Origin: Rhexocercosporidium sp. MPI-PUGE-AT-0058
Taxonomy: Eukaryota; Ascomycota; Leotiomycetes; Helotiales
Assembly (NCBI GenBank): GCA_020746875.1
Contig: JAGTJL010000004.1
Span: 2,294,001 to 2,358,000 of the forward strand
Reading direction: 5' to 3'
DNA: 64,000 nt
Of this stretch, positions 46,054 to 57,876 are shown one piece after another. Position 1 is the first letter of the stretch, and each line of letters begins with the position of its first letter. Made by a program: the position numbers and the translations under genes. The notes beneath the pieces were generated by a model. It saw nothing but the letters and a program-made list of their open reading frames with translations. It made no database searches and was not told the origin of the DNA.

Positions 46054-46308
46054 TATTACGATTCTCTAAGCCTTGTATTTTAACCGAACGAGCTCGGCAT
46101 CGCTTATAGCATTGCCTTAGCATAGCAACTATAGCGCTAAGCTTAATTAAAAAAAGCTAAAGGGACCTTTTATATATTTATACTAGAGCTCCCTTTTATA
46201 AAAAGCTCTCCTTTTCTCCTTATCTTTTCTTTTTAATTTTAAGCGTAGCTTTAAGTCTAAATACAAAGCTATCTCCTGCACCGTATTAACCTTTAGCCAG
46301 CCGTAACA
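46054..46308 (+). repeat. Gypsy-B 3' LTR (255 bp)
   Basis: Preceded by the purine tract GGGAAGGAAAAGTAA. Ends CCGTAACA, matching the inverted form of the family's TGTTACG start. More G and C are retained than in the 5' LTR. Confidence 0.9.
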
Positions 46309-47600
46309 GTTATATAACCGATTCTTAATATAAGCTATTCCTTATAATAAGTAAGGCCATAAAAACAAGGGTAATCTCTTAGCCTTATAAACGCTAATTA
46401 GCCGTTTTATTAAGTATTTATTTAACCTTTCGGCTATCCTGTTTTAAAAAGGGGAATAAGGGCTAGTATATTTATATATATACTCTTTTTGCTTGCAATA
46501 ATGCGTCCATTTATTAAACTTGAATTCCCCGGCGTTATCGAGCTTAAAAGCTTTAATATTTACTATAAATTTATATTTAACGTTATTTTGACTATTAAAT
46601 TAATTATTAATTATATTATAAAAGTCGATTAAGACGTCATAAGCGTCGGCTTTGAGTTTTAAGGCATATAGCCAAATAGCTCGTGATCCTCTACATATAA
46701 TAATAAGGAAATGGCGCTCTTCTTTAAGTCCTTTAATTTTAAAAAGCCTCGTAATATTAATATTAAATATAGTTAAGGGTGGCGCGTCTAATATAAGCTT
46801 TTTACTGCCGATCACGTGCATTTTGCCGCTATTATAAGCGTCACAGTCGGTTAGCCTGTCTTTTTATTGAATTTTCTATAATTTATAGCTTTTCTCGATT
46901 GTTTTAAGAATCGACTCTTTATTTATATATACTAGCCTTTTATAGCAAAGGTTTAGCGGCGTATTTAAGTCTACCTAATATATTACAGGTTCGAGAGCGT
47001 TATTATTGACTTCCGCTTGAACGTAATAGGCGTTCTAGTCTTATTTAGCTTGTAATTAGCCTTTTTTATACTTTAATAAAGCACCGTTCTCGGTAAAGTT
47101 AATTGACTAGCCTTTTTTAATTATTTCCCTTAAGCTTAAAAGGGTCGTTTTTAGCCCCGGTGTAAGGTTCAAATGATAGGGAATTACTATTCGAGACGTT
47201 CAGGGTATGTCAACTGTAATTCAGACTGATCTCTAGCCTTCTAAATCCTTTCTACTCCCCTCCGAAGTAAATAAATAAAGATATTAACACGTGATCCGTG
47301 CCAAGCCTGCAAACCTTCCGTAGAACCCCCGACCCTCCTTATACTAGATTCCACTCCTGACACCCGGGATATAGTTTATCCGTTGGATAACTATTTCTAT
47401 GTCGTTATTACTCTTTATAGGAATATCTCCTGTGCTTAGTATCGGTAATACGTCGCCGTTAGCGATTGTAACCGATTTGCGAAGAGTAAGTTAATAATTA
47501 AATAACTATCCTTTATTAGGCGCATAATGCTCGTTAGTACCGGAGTCTAGAACTAGTCTGTAATTATAAACGGTTTTAAAAGCTTAATTTATAATATCTC
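46309..47600 (-). pseudogene. Copia-3 protease, GAG-pre-integrase and integrase core
   Basis: The protease start reads LVLDSGTNEHYAP (about 47,530-47,570), the DSG triad being intact. GAG-pre-integrase includes LVYINKESILKTIEKSYKL and DCDAYNSGKMHVIGSKK. The core is open from 46,600 to 46,821. Its first catalytic block reads INITRLFKIKGL (family D-x-T-G; Asp now Asn), followed by LDNAGEFK with an intact Asp and TSPYSPFQNRIAERLN with an intact Glu. The frame ends at the Gypsy-B boundary. Confidence 0.85.
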
Positions 47601-48233
47601 CTTCTAATTAGTCAGAATCGGACTCGTTTAATTCCTTTACTGCAGTATTTACAAAAGTACTCATAAGTAAGGAAGGTTCAAGCTGTACTTTAGGCTTTAT
47701 ATTTAACCTATTCTTTAATAAGTTGTTTATATATGCCTTTATAGGCTTTCTAGCCGTCACGTGCTTATTTGATGGCGTAATAGTCTTAGATACGGCCATA
47801 ATAGCCTTCGTAGACTCTGTTTTTGATTCGCCTTTTAACTCCTTTGCCTTTTTAGCCTTATTAAGCTTTTTATTCGGATTTTCCGAATTATTAGGCTTTA
47901 GCTTAAGGTGTAAGACCCAGCACGTAGACGTTATATGTCCCGTGATTTTACACTTATTGCAGTGTTTTTTATTACCGCCTTTGCTTCCTTTAAACGCTTA
48001 ATTAGCGTTAAGGTCGGCGTTAGCGCCTATGCGAGCTTCTTCTGAAATTAAGTCGTTAATTAGATTATTAATATTAATATTCTTAAGATTACCTGATATT
48101 TTCTTGTATTTACGAGACGAAAAGGCGTCAAAAGAGCTCGGCAAGCCTTTTAATATTAGGCTAGCTATTATAAGCTTTGGAATCTCGCAGTCTAGTTGCT
48201 TTAAGTATATGGCGCTCGATTGGATTACGCTAG
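47600..48233 (-). pseudogene. Copia-3 gag C-terminal part with CCHC zinc knuckle
   Basis: SAIYLKQLDCEIPKLIIASL, ILKGLPSSFDAFSSRKYKK, and EEARIGANADLNAN lead into an intact knuckle CNKCKITGHITSTC at 47,920-47,961 (C-x2-C-x4-H-x4-C). A Lys/Ser-rich tail follows, open at 47,608-47,799. The gag N-terminus is at 56,199-56,507. Confidence 0.85.
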
Positions 48234-48417
48234 TGTAGTGTAGAAATGGATCAAAGTACTATAAGCAGTTATAATTGAATTAAAGTAATTAATTATTATT
48301 CTGAAAGCTTTAAGAATTAGGAGAAGATAATTATTCTCTTGAAAGCGGTCTATAATAGCAGAACTTAATTAAGTCACGTGCAATGCTAAGAGAGCAGCTG
48401 CCCGTGCTTATACGATA
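48234..48417 (-). repeat. Copia-H 3' LTR (184 bp)
   Basis: Begins TGTAGTGTAG and ends ATACGATA (CA decayed). Full-length match to 56,015-56,198. GCTAG precedes it (48,229-48,233). Confidence 0.95.
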
Positions 48418-48640
48418 TACCTCCCAGATAATTAATAATAATAAGCTATTATTATTATAATTAGCTGTATTAAGCGAGAGCAAATAATAAGAAAGAATTA
48501 AGCAAATAAATTCACTTATATACGGTAATTAAGCAAATAACTTGATTATATAAACTAACGATTTTCTTATTAAACCTGAATTTATAAACACTCGATAATA
48601 CACAGATCGATTGCTCTCGATTTATTATTTAATTAATCTA

Positions 48641-48662
48641 TTAATTAATTAATTAATTAACT
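48641..48662. repeat. (TTAA)n microsatellite
   Basis: Five to six tandem TTAA units close to the inner side of the Copia-H 3' LTR. Confidence 0.8.
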
Positions 48663-48879
48663 GCTCCTTCTGATATTATAAGTATCTTTAAGCGCTCCGC
48701 CAGAATCGTTATAGCAGAACGACGATCTGCTCGCTAGAGTAAAGTAAGTAGCTCGATTTTCGATTTATTAATTTCGATCTATTAATCGGAGATCGACTGA
48801 TTAAAGATTAATTAATTAAAGAATAACCGCTGACTTATAATAAGTCAAGGCTATTATTAATAGCAAGAAGAAAGTCGTT

Positions 48880-49880
48880 ATTAAGGCACGATTGTCGGCT
48901 GCTCCTGTCTTCGCCCCCGCTTCTCGCCGTATTACTGCTGCTCCCCGGGCTTTAAAGCAGCTAGCAAGTGCTCGTATAATAATTTATTTAAGTTATATTA
49001 ATAACGCTTTCTAAATAAAAAGTAACAGTTAATATTATAATACCGTTGAAAAAGGTATTTATTACTTCTCTTACTTATCCGGCTATAAGTGCGTAATTGC
49101 TCTTGTTACTGCTTAAGCTCCTTTTCTCGTATATTATAATACGTTAGAGAATAAAGCTAATAAGAAAGTAAGTCGATTCAGCTGCTTTTTTCTTGCTTTT
49201 TGATTTATTACTGATTTTTTTAAGAGCTGAAGCAGTTGAGAATCCCGATTCGTGCCGCCTTTAAGAGTAATAATGTTAGTAGAGCTGCTGCTACTGGCGC
49301 TGCTATTGGTTTTAATAATAAAGTTGCTTTAAGAGCTGCTGGTAGATTCGGAAGTAATAATAGAGATAATAATAATAAGAAGAACGGTAAATTGCTTGCT
49401 TTATTTCCAGAAAATCAAATTAATTTAATTAATCTTTTAAAAGAAGAAAAAAAGCTTCTGGCTGTTTTTATAACTTATGCTCGTATTACTAAAGAGAAGA
49501 TTACTACTGCTGCGAGTGCTCTTTTTATTAAGAAGAGTAATAAAAGAGCAGCTGATTATCTTGTTACTGCTGCTACTGCTGAAGCTGCTCGCGCTGCTGC
49601 TGCTGAAGCTGTTACCGGAGCTGCTCGCGCTTATAGTCTTAACTTTAATATTCTGGCTTTTTAAGCTATATCTGCTCGTAGAGTTATTCTTATTCCTGAG
49701 TAAGAGGCTTAAGCTGCTCGCGTTAAGGAATTAGTTAATATAATAATTAGTGCTTTAAGCGAGCTAATTCGGGAGGTTTTAGGCTTTTCACTTTCTAATA
49801 AATAAGCTGCTCTTTTGTTTTCTGAAGTTTAAGAATTTTTTATTCTTTAAGTATTCTTTTATATTTTAGAAATTAAAGCT
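48880..49880 (+). pseudogene. Antisense coding-like region of Copia-H (aORF-H)
   Basis: On the strand opposite to pol. A front part with Ala/Arg-rich pieces (VVIKARLSAAPVFAPASRRI, 48,875-48,935) and a Cys/Tyr-containing segment near 49,030-49,110 leads to a 142-codon open stretch (49,236-49,664). That stretch is rich in Ala: RAAATGAAIGF, LINLLKEEKKLLAVF, ITTAASALF, then TAEAARAAAAEAV. It continues through RIP-type stops to about 49,880 (VKELVNIIISALSEL). The cysteine spacing seen in aORF-0/1/F could not be confirmed here. Orientation, position and an Ala-rich helical middle agree with them. Confidence 0.4.
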
Positions 49881-49899
49881 TGCGTTTGCTTTTAAATTA

Positions 49900-50860
49900 A
49901 AGAATCGTTAAGAGTAATTAATTTTTGAAAATATAATAATTTATACTCCCGAGCTTAATTGATTTCTAATAAAATAAAATTATAAATAGAAATTTATAAA
50001 AGAGAATTTTATAAAGGAATATATAATAATATAAATAAAGTTTTTTAATTAGAAAGTAAGCTTATTATATAATTATTTTAAGAATAAATGAAAAATAAAG
50101 AATATATATAAAAAACTGCTTTAAAGCGAGTCTTTTAAAGGAGTTGCTTTAATTAAGCACGAATATTTATTAAGTTAATAAGAGTAATAAATGCTTCAAA
50201 TTTCTGCCGAGAAAGGTTTTTAATAAGTCTGTTAATTAATATATAACTTATAAGAAGATATTTTATTATAAAAGTGCCTTTCTGAAACTTTTAACGTAAT
50301 TATATATTCTGAATATTAACGTAACGTAATTTAATAAAAATACGCTGATTTTCTTTAACGATTAACCGAATCGTTTATTAATTATTACAGAAAATTATTT
50401 AAATTACTCTTATATTAAAGCGTAATTCTTGAAAGAATCGCTGAAATGTTATAAGTTCCTTGCCGGTGCGCTTAACTTTAAGAAGCTCTGCTTATATTAT
50501 AAATATAATAATTATATCTTATAAAGCTACTCTTTAAAGAATTAAACTTTTAAAAAGTATAAAGATATATTTATTAAAAGATCGCCTTATTTCGATATTA
50601 TCCGTAAAAGAAGTATCTGATATTATTATAAAATAAGAGTCGCGTAACTTATAGCTATAAGTGATCGCTAAGAAACGAGTGCCGAAAAAGTAACGAATTA
50701 TTTAGTTAATTATAATTAAGTGCTCTCGGGAAGGATTAATTAAGAAGTAAAAAAGCCTTGAAATAATAAAAGCGACGTTTGCGCGTAATATAATTATAAT
50801 ATAAAGCACTGATTTAACTTTCTCTTAAAATTCCTTAATTTAAGTTAAAATAACTTATTC
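49900..50860 (-). pseudogene. Copia-H RNase H and pol C-terminal remnant
   Basis: The minus-strand sequence between the antisense region and RT occupies the RNase H position. Only scattered coding pieces survive, so the domain is inferred from position. Confidence 0.4.
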
Positions 50861-51480
50861 TTAATTCTTTAATAGCTCGACTTAAAGTAATAATATATTT
50901 AAGTAATTTTTATTTATTAATTCAAATCGAAAAGCAACTTTTTGAATATAAGTATTATATATTAGAAAGATAATCTTCGCTAATCGATTTCTAATAATAC
51001 GAACGCCTAAGAATTATTCCGTTTATTTTCTTTTAGTAAGCTTATATGCTGTATTTAAGCTATTAATAATTAATTTGGCGTCTTTAAAAGCCGAAGTATA
51101 ATAAAGTACTTAAATATCGTTAATATAGAATATTATAAATACCGTACGTTACTTATTTATAAATATATAAGGCTTCTTTTTATAAGCGATTAATCCTAAA
51201 ATTATTAAAATATAAGTAAAGTTATCGTATTATAGCGCCGGTAAGTCTTTAAGTTCGTAAAGTGCGCGATTAATTTCTATTATTATTCTGTCTTATTTAA
51301 AACCGTCCGGTAAATAGCAGCGTATGCGAGCACTTGTCTTACTTCGTTTAACGTTAATAAAAGCATTTATTATATTAAATTAAATTATTTCTAAATCAAA
51401 TTAAGCTGTAATAGTTATAATAGTTCTGAAGAAGCGAGCAGCTAAAGTAATTATATATATTAATAAAATTAACGTTTTAA
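50860..51480 (-). pseudogene. Copia-H reverse transcriptase remnant
   Basis: Reads NAFINVKRSKTSARIRCYLPDGFK, with only 20-residue blocks comparable: INRALYELKDLPAL, YDNFTYILIILGLIAYKKK, the catalytic box FYINDIQVLYY (YVDDI expected, first Asp now Asn) and FLGVRIIRNRLAKII. Closely related in sequence to the Copia-0 RT, so the two are likely the same family or sister families. Confidence 0.85.
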
Positions 51481-54400
51481 GCTGTAAGTCTCCTCTTATA
51501 ACAACTCGAAAGCGACAGCGGGTTAAATACTTTAACGAATCGACTTTAGTATGAAATACTTATTTTAAGGGAATTAATTACTCGGTAGTAAAAGTATATT
51601 TAACGATTCTTTAATAATTGCGCGACTTAAAGTTAGTAATCTCTTTAATAATATCGGCTCGGAAGTGCTTTCTTAATAAGTAGTCCTTAAAGTCTTTTTA
51701 ATTTAATGAATCCTTAAGTATTTATGATTAATAAATCCGTAAGAGCTTAACTAATTATCGAATTTCGATATTTTTAAGCATAAACGCTGATATAATAACG
51801 TGAACTGCGCTCAAGTCTTTTCCGTCTTTTCGTACTAGTTCTTGATTAAGCCAGAAAGTCCTTAGAAAATCCTTTAAATACTTGCGGTTACTTAACGGTT
51901 ATAATAATTCTGTAATTAATTCTTTAATAATTGCTATATAAATGCTTCGATTCGGTTTCGTTATTTTATTACTGACTCGAATCTTTCGACTTTTATTAAT
52001 TATTCGGTCTTTTATTCTTTTCTTCTTAAGAAGTTTAAATAAGCCGGAATTTGATTCAGTTAAAGCCGGAAATAATAAGCGTAAATCTGACTTTCCGTCT
52101 TCTTCTGATTCCGATAATTACGAATGCTTTTTATATTTAATTACTTAAAGCAGAGCTTTTAATTACTTAAAGCCGATACTTTCTTTAAATGCTCCCCGAC
52201 GCTTAAAACCGCGCTCTCGGTCGTATAATTCTCCAGAATAAATTATAACTTATAATATCGATTTCCGCTTAGGGCTTATATTACTTTAGAAGTTTAATAT
52301 ATTACGTAAGATATTTTTCTTAATTGCGCTCTTAAACGCTAATTATCTTAAAGTATCGGCTTATTTTAAGACCTGATTAAGATACTTATAAATAAGAAAT
52401 TTAATACTCTTTTTTAGCTAAATCATCCTTAAGTTCTTGCTAACGAGTAATTAAATAAAGTCAAAAGCTATTAAATCAGCTAGAAGTAGCGTATTTACTT
52501 TCATTAATTTAGTTAAAAGAAGAATAAATAATTTTACTTCTGAGCTTAAAAGCTTAATTAAAGGTTTTAATACCTCCGAGCTTATAAGCTCGTCGACTTT
52601 TATAACGCTTATTACTTCGCTTAATTATTTTCTGTTCGGAGTAATAAACGGTATTTTTAATTTTAGTATATTAAATGCGCTTAATCGGTTGATTATAATA
52701 AAATTAGCGTTTTAATCTTCTTTTTTTTCTTTTAGTATTTCTGTAAAATCCTTTAATATTAAGCGCGGCTGGCCGATCGCTTTCTTTATATTTAAAAAGC
52801 TTAAATAAAAAAAGGTTTCGTTAAAAGTAATATTCCGAATTATTATTATATATTATAATTAAAGCACTCAGATCTTATAAATATTAAATAAAACGTATTT
52901 AATTAAATAATTAAAATACGCTCGCGGATTAATTTTAAAAGCTTTTTTTTAATAAAAAGCTTCTCGGTTTTTAATTATAAGATAAGCTCTATAATTATAC
53001 GTATATAAGTTGCTTCAGTTAAGCTATAAATCGGTTATCAGCTTCAGCGTAAGCTTAAGATCGTAATACCGAAAATATTACTTAAATTAGGCTTAGAATA
53101 CTTCGTTCGGACTCTTAAAGCCTTTATAAGTAGATAAACTCATATTATAAAGAACGATTGCCGCTATTATTAATTCCGTTTAAAGCGCCCGAGATAAATT
53201 AGCAGAAAAGCGTATCTTAATTAATTTATCGATTATTTCTTTGCTTACGCGCTTAGCTCCTTTATTAGATTAGTATATATATAAGAAAGTAGATTTAATA
53301 TTAATATTACTTTCCTTATATTACTTTTCATACTTAATTAATCTATTAATCCTTATAATTAAGGTATCGTTATCTTAGCGTATTTTATAAACCGAGAGCC
53401 CGAATTAGCGTCTCGTTTACGCCTTAAATAATTTAAGAGTATTTAAGATAGCGATTAATCTTTTAATTTTCAAAAGCCGCTTATAGAATTTCCTATTATA
53501 TTCGTTTTTAATTAATAGAAGCTAGCTATTCTTATTAAACTTTATTGGAAAATCGAATAAATCCTAAGAAATACGATAAAAAAGACGAGTAATTGCTTTC
53601 TCTGATTAACGACGACTTATTACTTATTATATTATAATTATTATATAATACTCGCATTTTAATTAAATTAAACCTTAAATCTCGATATTACGCGTATTTT
53701 TTATTAAGTTTTCTAAGGCTTTTTTTCTTAAGTGACTTACGCGCAGATATTATAAATGAGCTTCGTCGACTCGTAGTTTCAAATATCGTCTGCTCGACTA
53801 AAAACTTTAATAAATACTCTTCTTTAGCGTTAGAAATATTAAAAAGCTATAATTTAAGTAAATTAAAATACGGCGAGTAATTAAAGAAACCGAAAAGTAA
53901 TTAAAAAGCTTATATTTAAAAAAAGCTAAATTAAATTATTATTATAATTACTTTAAAACCAGATTATCTTTAATTGTTCCCGTGCGCAAAATGTAATTTA
54001 AATTATTATATTAAACTCTTACTTGCAAAAAGCGAGCTTCTGAAATAATATTAATATTAAAGCTTTTAATAATAGCGATATTCGAGAGGATTAAATCGCC
54101 TGTATTCGGTCCGTTAAGGCTGTAAAGAGCACTTTTAAAGACTCGAGTATTGCGGCTTTTAATTATTAAGCTTGATATTCCGGCTTTAACGCTATTATCC
54201 GTAATAGATTTGATAAAGCTTCCGAGAACAAGAAGAGCTTCTGAATTTATTAAATAAGTAATAGTTCCGTTATCGAGTAAAGTATTTTTTACGAACGGAT
54301 AGCGATTTATATTTATAATAGCGTATATCCCCGTAATAATAAAAGCTTTATCGAGAAATTCAAAGCTTATAAAATAAACTTGAACGTTTTTAAAATATTT

Positions 54401-55990
54401 TACTTTTATTAAAGCAATTAACTTTAGAATTATAAGAGCTGCTAATACTTAAATAGAAAAGGAATTACCGGAAAGTAATCCGGAAGCTAATTGCGTTACT
54501 AATAATATATTCCCGCTGAATTTAGTAATTTCTCGGCGGAAGTCAGGGAAATCGCTTTTTAATCGGAGTCGAGTTTTTTTAATTTCTTTTACTGATAATA
54601 GGTTCTTGAGGTTGCTCGCCGTCGAGCCGTCGTAATAATACCGAAGTTTATGATAATTAATAACTTTATAATAATAAAAGCGATATTTATACGAGCAAGT
54701 ATTTACTCGCGTATTTAGCAATTAGTTTCGTTGAACCGACGAAGTTATAAAAGTATTTAATCTTTTTTTAAAAGTAATATATAAGCTTATTATCTTTTAT
54801 TATCTAAAAGCTATAAGTAATTCCTTATTAAAAGCAGATAATTAATTAACGTAATTAAATAAAAAATACTAGTTTACTATCCCGAGAGTATTATCTTTTA
54901 GTAATTCAAAATACCGTTCGCGCGCTTATTCCGGTGCGAACTTCTTTTATACCGCTTTAATAAAATCAAGTATTATTAGCGGTCTTTTAACGTCCGGTAA
55001 ATCGTATAAAAGAATATCTTAATAAACCGCTCTTTATTCTTAGAGCTACTTCTTAAGATTAACTCGCCTTACTTTAATAATAACGAGCTTCTTCTTATAA
55101 GTAAATTATATTAGCGTGCGAACACTTATTTCCGAAAAGGCGTAATTTCTTTTAAGAATCCGGAAAAGTAACTAAAGAGTTTATAACTTTAATTAAAGGT
55201 CTCCGTTTATTATCTCGGTTAATTACTTCTTTTTTATACGAGCTTACTCGTTCTCGTATTTCTTAATTACTCTTTAATAAATAAAAGGATTAATTATCTC
55301 TTGAATCTATTTATAAGCTGCCTTATAAGCTCGAGCCTTTTCTGTTTATTATACGAGCTTCTTTACGTATTCTTTTATAAAAGCAATATATATTAAAATT
55401 ATATTCTTAATTATAGCTTTTGCCGGTAGTATTACGTTCGGCTTAAGGCTTTTTTCTATAAGGTCGCGAGTATCTTCGTCTTACTTCGCCTAAGCCTGGA
55501 AGTTATGCTTAATAGCTTCTTTATTTTATTATATTTTTAAATCGTTTAATAATAAGAATTTCGGTTCGGCGTCGAGAAAGTTAAGAGCAATTAATAACGT
55601 AAAGTTTATTAAATTCTATATCTTATAAAAGATATAAAAAGATTTAAACGCCTAATATTAAGAAGTTTAAGTGCGCTTATCGTAATTAAAAGAAGTTCGA
55701 TTATTTAAAAAAGAAGCTAAAATTAAGTTTATTATAGCGAAAGAGTTGCTTTCGTAAGCTCCGAGTATTCAATAAGGGAGGAAGGACTAAAGAGGTATCG
55801 AGTCCAGTTACTCGGCTTTTATACTCGTCTAAAGTAAAATCGAAGAGTTAGTAGAAAATAGTAATATAAATTATATTTTATAATAAAATAAAAAACTCTA
55901 TAACGTATAACAAATACTCTTTACTTATAAACTTGTTTTATAAGCTTTATCTAAATTAATAGCGCATAAAAGGAAGAATATTAACTTAAT
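51480..55990 (-). pseudogene. Copia-H integrase, protease and gag remnants
   Basis: Integrase and linker lie at about 51,500-53,400 and a gag/protease region at about 53,900-55,800. A 90-codon minus-strand run at 54,449-54,721 (NTRVNTCSYKYRFYYYKVIN) may be a decayed zinc-binding region before the protease. RIP is too heavy for finer mapping. Plus-strand frames here (for example 51,942-52,148) look like chance. Confidence 0.5.
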
Positions 55991-56014
55991 AGCTTTGTTA
56001 ACAAAGCTTATAAT

Positions 56015-56198
56015 TATAATATAAAAGTAAATTAAAGTACTATAAGCAATTATAATTGAATTAAAGTAATTAATTATTATTCTAAAAGCTTTAAAAATCA
56101 AGAGAAAACAGTTATTCTCCTGAAAGCGGTCTACAGTAGCAGAACCTAATTAGGTCACGTGTAGTGCTAAGAGAGCAGCTGCCCGTGCCTATACGACA
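56015..56198 (-). repeat. Copia-H 5' LTR (184 bp)
   Basis: Pairs with 48,234-48,417. Ends TACGACA (canonical CA) and is followed by GCTAG. Confidence 0.95.
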
Positions 56199-56507
56199 GC
56201 TAGTATATTTGTTTATGCTCTTATAAGAGCTATAATTAGAATCGACGATTTGATTTATATAGCGGCCGATTAGCTCAAGCGTTAATTAGCCGAAAGTAAA
56301 TTGAATAGCGTTTTATAGCTTTTTAGCCGTATTTTTGTCTTTAAATCGCTCTTGATTTTCCAGCGATATAATCGACTTTAGCGCCCCTAGCGCTTTTTGG
56401 CTTTGCGTCTTAAAGTAGTTTAGCTTCTCGTGATATTTTACGATTAGCTCATGAGAATAGAAAGCTAATACGGTTCTACCTCCTTCGGTACCCCTAGCGT
56501 AATACAA
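56199..56507 (-). pseudogene. Copia-3 gag N-terminal part
   Basis: Open on the minus strand at 56,313-56,507 (LAFYSHELIVKYHEKLNYF, then KALGALKSIISLENQERFK), continuing to LIGRYINQIVDSNYSSYKS. In frame logic it joins the part at 48,233 after removal of Copia-H. The right boundary is the inverted-repeat structure at 56,511, so the Copia-3 leader and 5' LTR are not visible. Confidence 0.75.
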
Positions 56508-56510
56508 TCT

Positions 56511-57876
56511 CAGTTAACTGATATCCGTCTGCTTAGCGAAAATACTAAAATTAATATATTATACGTAATATAATTTTTAATATAATTATATAATAATACT
56601 AACTATACGTAAAATAAATATATTAAACTAATTATTATAATCTCCTTTTTATAAAACTTTAATTAGTTTCTTTATAAATTACGCATAGATTTTAATATTT
56701 TATATATTACTTATTCGTTATAATGCAAGCTTTAATTTTAACTAATAAACTCGTATTTAAAGTATTAAATAATAATTTATTTAAAGTATCTTACGTAATT
56801 TATAAATAGCTTTTTATACGTTATTTTACGTGCTTTAATTTTAATTTATTAATTATAATATTAAAGAATATTTCGTAAAATCGTTTCTTTAAATATTATT
56901 ATACGTGCTTAATAAGATTAAGATTAAAAGAGAAAGTTAATTAATTAATAAATAAAATAATTCGTTTTCTTTTAAATTAAAATTTAATTTTTTTTATAAT
57001 ATATATTAAAGTATTATTTTATATAAACTCGTACTTAAGATTTAAATCTTTGAAAATCGGTCTAATTTTAACGTTTAAGACTTTTAAATAAAACTTAATT
57101 AAATACTTATATTTCTTCGACTTAAAATCGTAATTTATAATATAAAAATTAATTCTTTTAATATTTTAAAAAGCTTTTTAAATTATAACTTTAATATTCT
57201 TTTTATAATTATACGTTTAAATTATCTCTCGATTTTATTTTTATATTAATATATAAAAGTATTATTTAATACTTTTATTTTACTCCTGCTTTATAAAGTA
57301 CTCGTCGCTTTAATATATTATTTTTTATTTTTTAATACTTTAATTTTTATATATAAAGTATTAAGTAAAATATTAAATTACGTACTCTTCCGTAAATATT
57401 AACTATTTTTTCACTCTTTAATTAAATATTTTATACTTTTTTAAGATTTTTTTAATCGTAATCCTTTTATAATTTAAGTTATATATTATAATAATTTCTT
57501 AATATATATTCTTTAAATATAAATATACGTATTATATAAGTTTCTTTTTTTTAGTATTTATATATAATTTACCTTTTACTTTACGTAATATAAATTTGCC
57601 GTTATTTTATAATTCGTCTTATTAAAGAATATATAATATTATAATAAATTTTTAAATCCTTAATAATCTCGTACAGATTTATATATTTACGAGTTTACTT
57701 AAGGATTTATTCGCGTAAAAATAAAAAGAATTCGTATCTTTTTCTTTAATTCTTAGATATTATATTAAAAGGAATATATTAAGCTAATATTTTTATTATT
57801 ATTATAAAAAAGAAAAAAAACGCGTGTCGCGAAAAGTCGCGGTTTTATACTTTTCGCTTAATATTAATTGGCACTG
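56511..57876 (+). repeat. Left arm of a large inverted repeat (1366 bp)
   Basis: Reverse-complement match to 59,564-60,933 along its whole length. The outer end is CAGTTAACTGATATCC; the inner end reads, inverted, CAGTGCCAACTAATATTAAG. Both termini lead into a GCGAAAA block, so each arm itself looks like a transposon with short imperfect terminal inverted repeats. Extremely AT-rich, with no surviving coding frame. Confidence 0.9.

Larger units (their letters stand above)
25053..46308 (+). mobile_element. Gypsy-B: full-length chromovirus carrying element E
   Basis: 5' LTR, gag, protease, RT, RNase H, integrase, chromodomain-like end, polypurine tract (46,039-46,053) and 3' LTR are all present in order. 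The 14.5 kb element E splits gag at 26,362/40,894. Without E the element is about 6.7 kb, usual for a Gypsy chromovirus. The left flank (transposase tail) and right flank (Copia-3 integrase) belong to different elements and no target duplication is visible. Confidence 0.9.
48234..56198 (-). mobile_element. Copia-H: complete Ty1/Copia element with TSD GCTAG
   Basis: 7965 bp with two 184 bp LTRs and perfect GCTAG duplications (48,229-48,233; 56,199-56,203). Minus-strand pol is heavily RIP-decayed. On the opposite strand, just inside the 3' LTR, an Ala-rich coding-like region (48,880-49,880) occupies the place where Copia-0, Copia-1 and F carry an antisense cysteine-cluster gene. It splits Copia-3 gag. 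Confidence 0.95.
46309..56510 (-). mobile_element. Copia-3: truncated Ty1/Copia element split by Copia-H
   Basis: Minus-strand gag begins at about 56,507 and is split at 56,199/48,233 by Copia-H (GCTAG duplicated). It resumes with the rest of gag, protease, GAG-pre-integrase and integrase down to 46,309, where the Gypsy-B LTR cuts it off. RT, RNase H and both LTRs are missing. It is moderately decayed, and several domains have long open runs. Confidence 0.85.

Noticed and set aside
47723..48238. Two plus-strand open frames of 92 and 69 codons
   Set aside because: Antisense shadows of Copia-3 gag, which has an intact CCHC knuckle on the minus strand at the same place.
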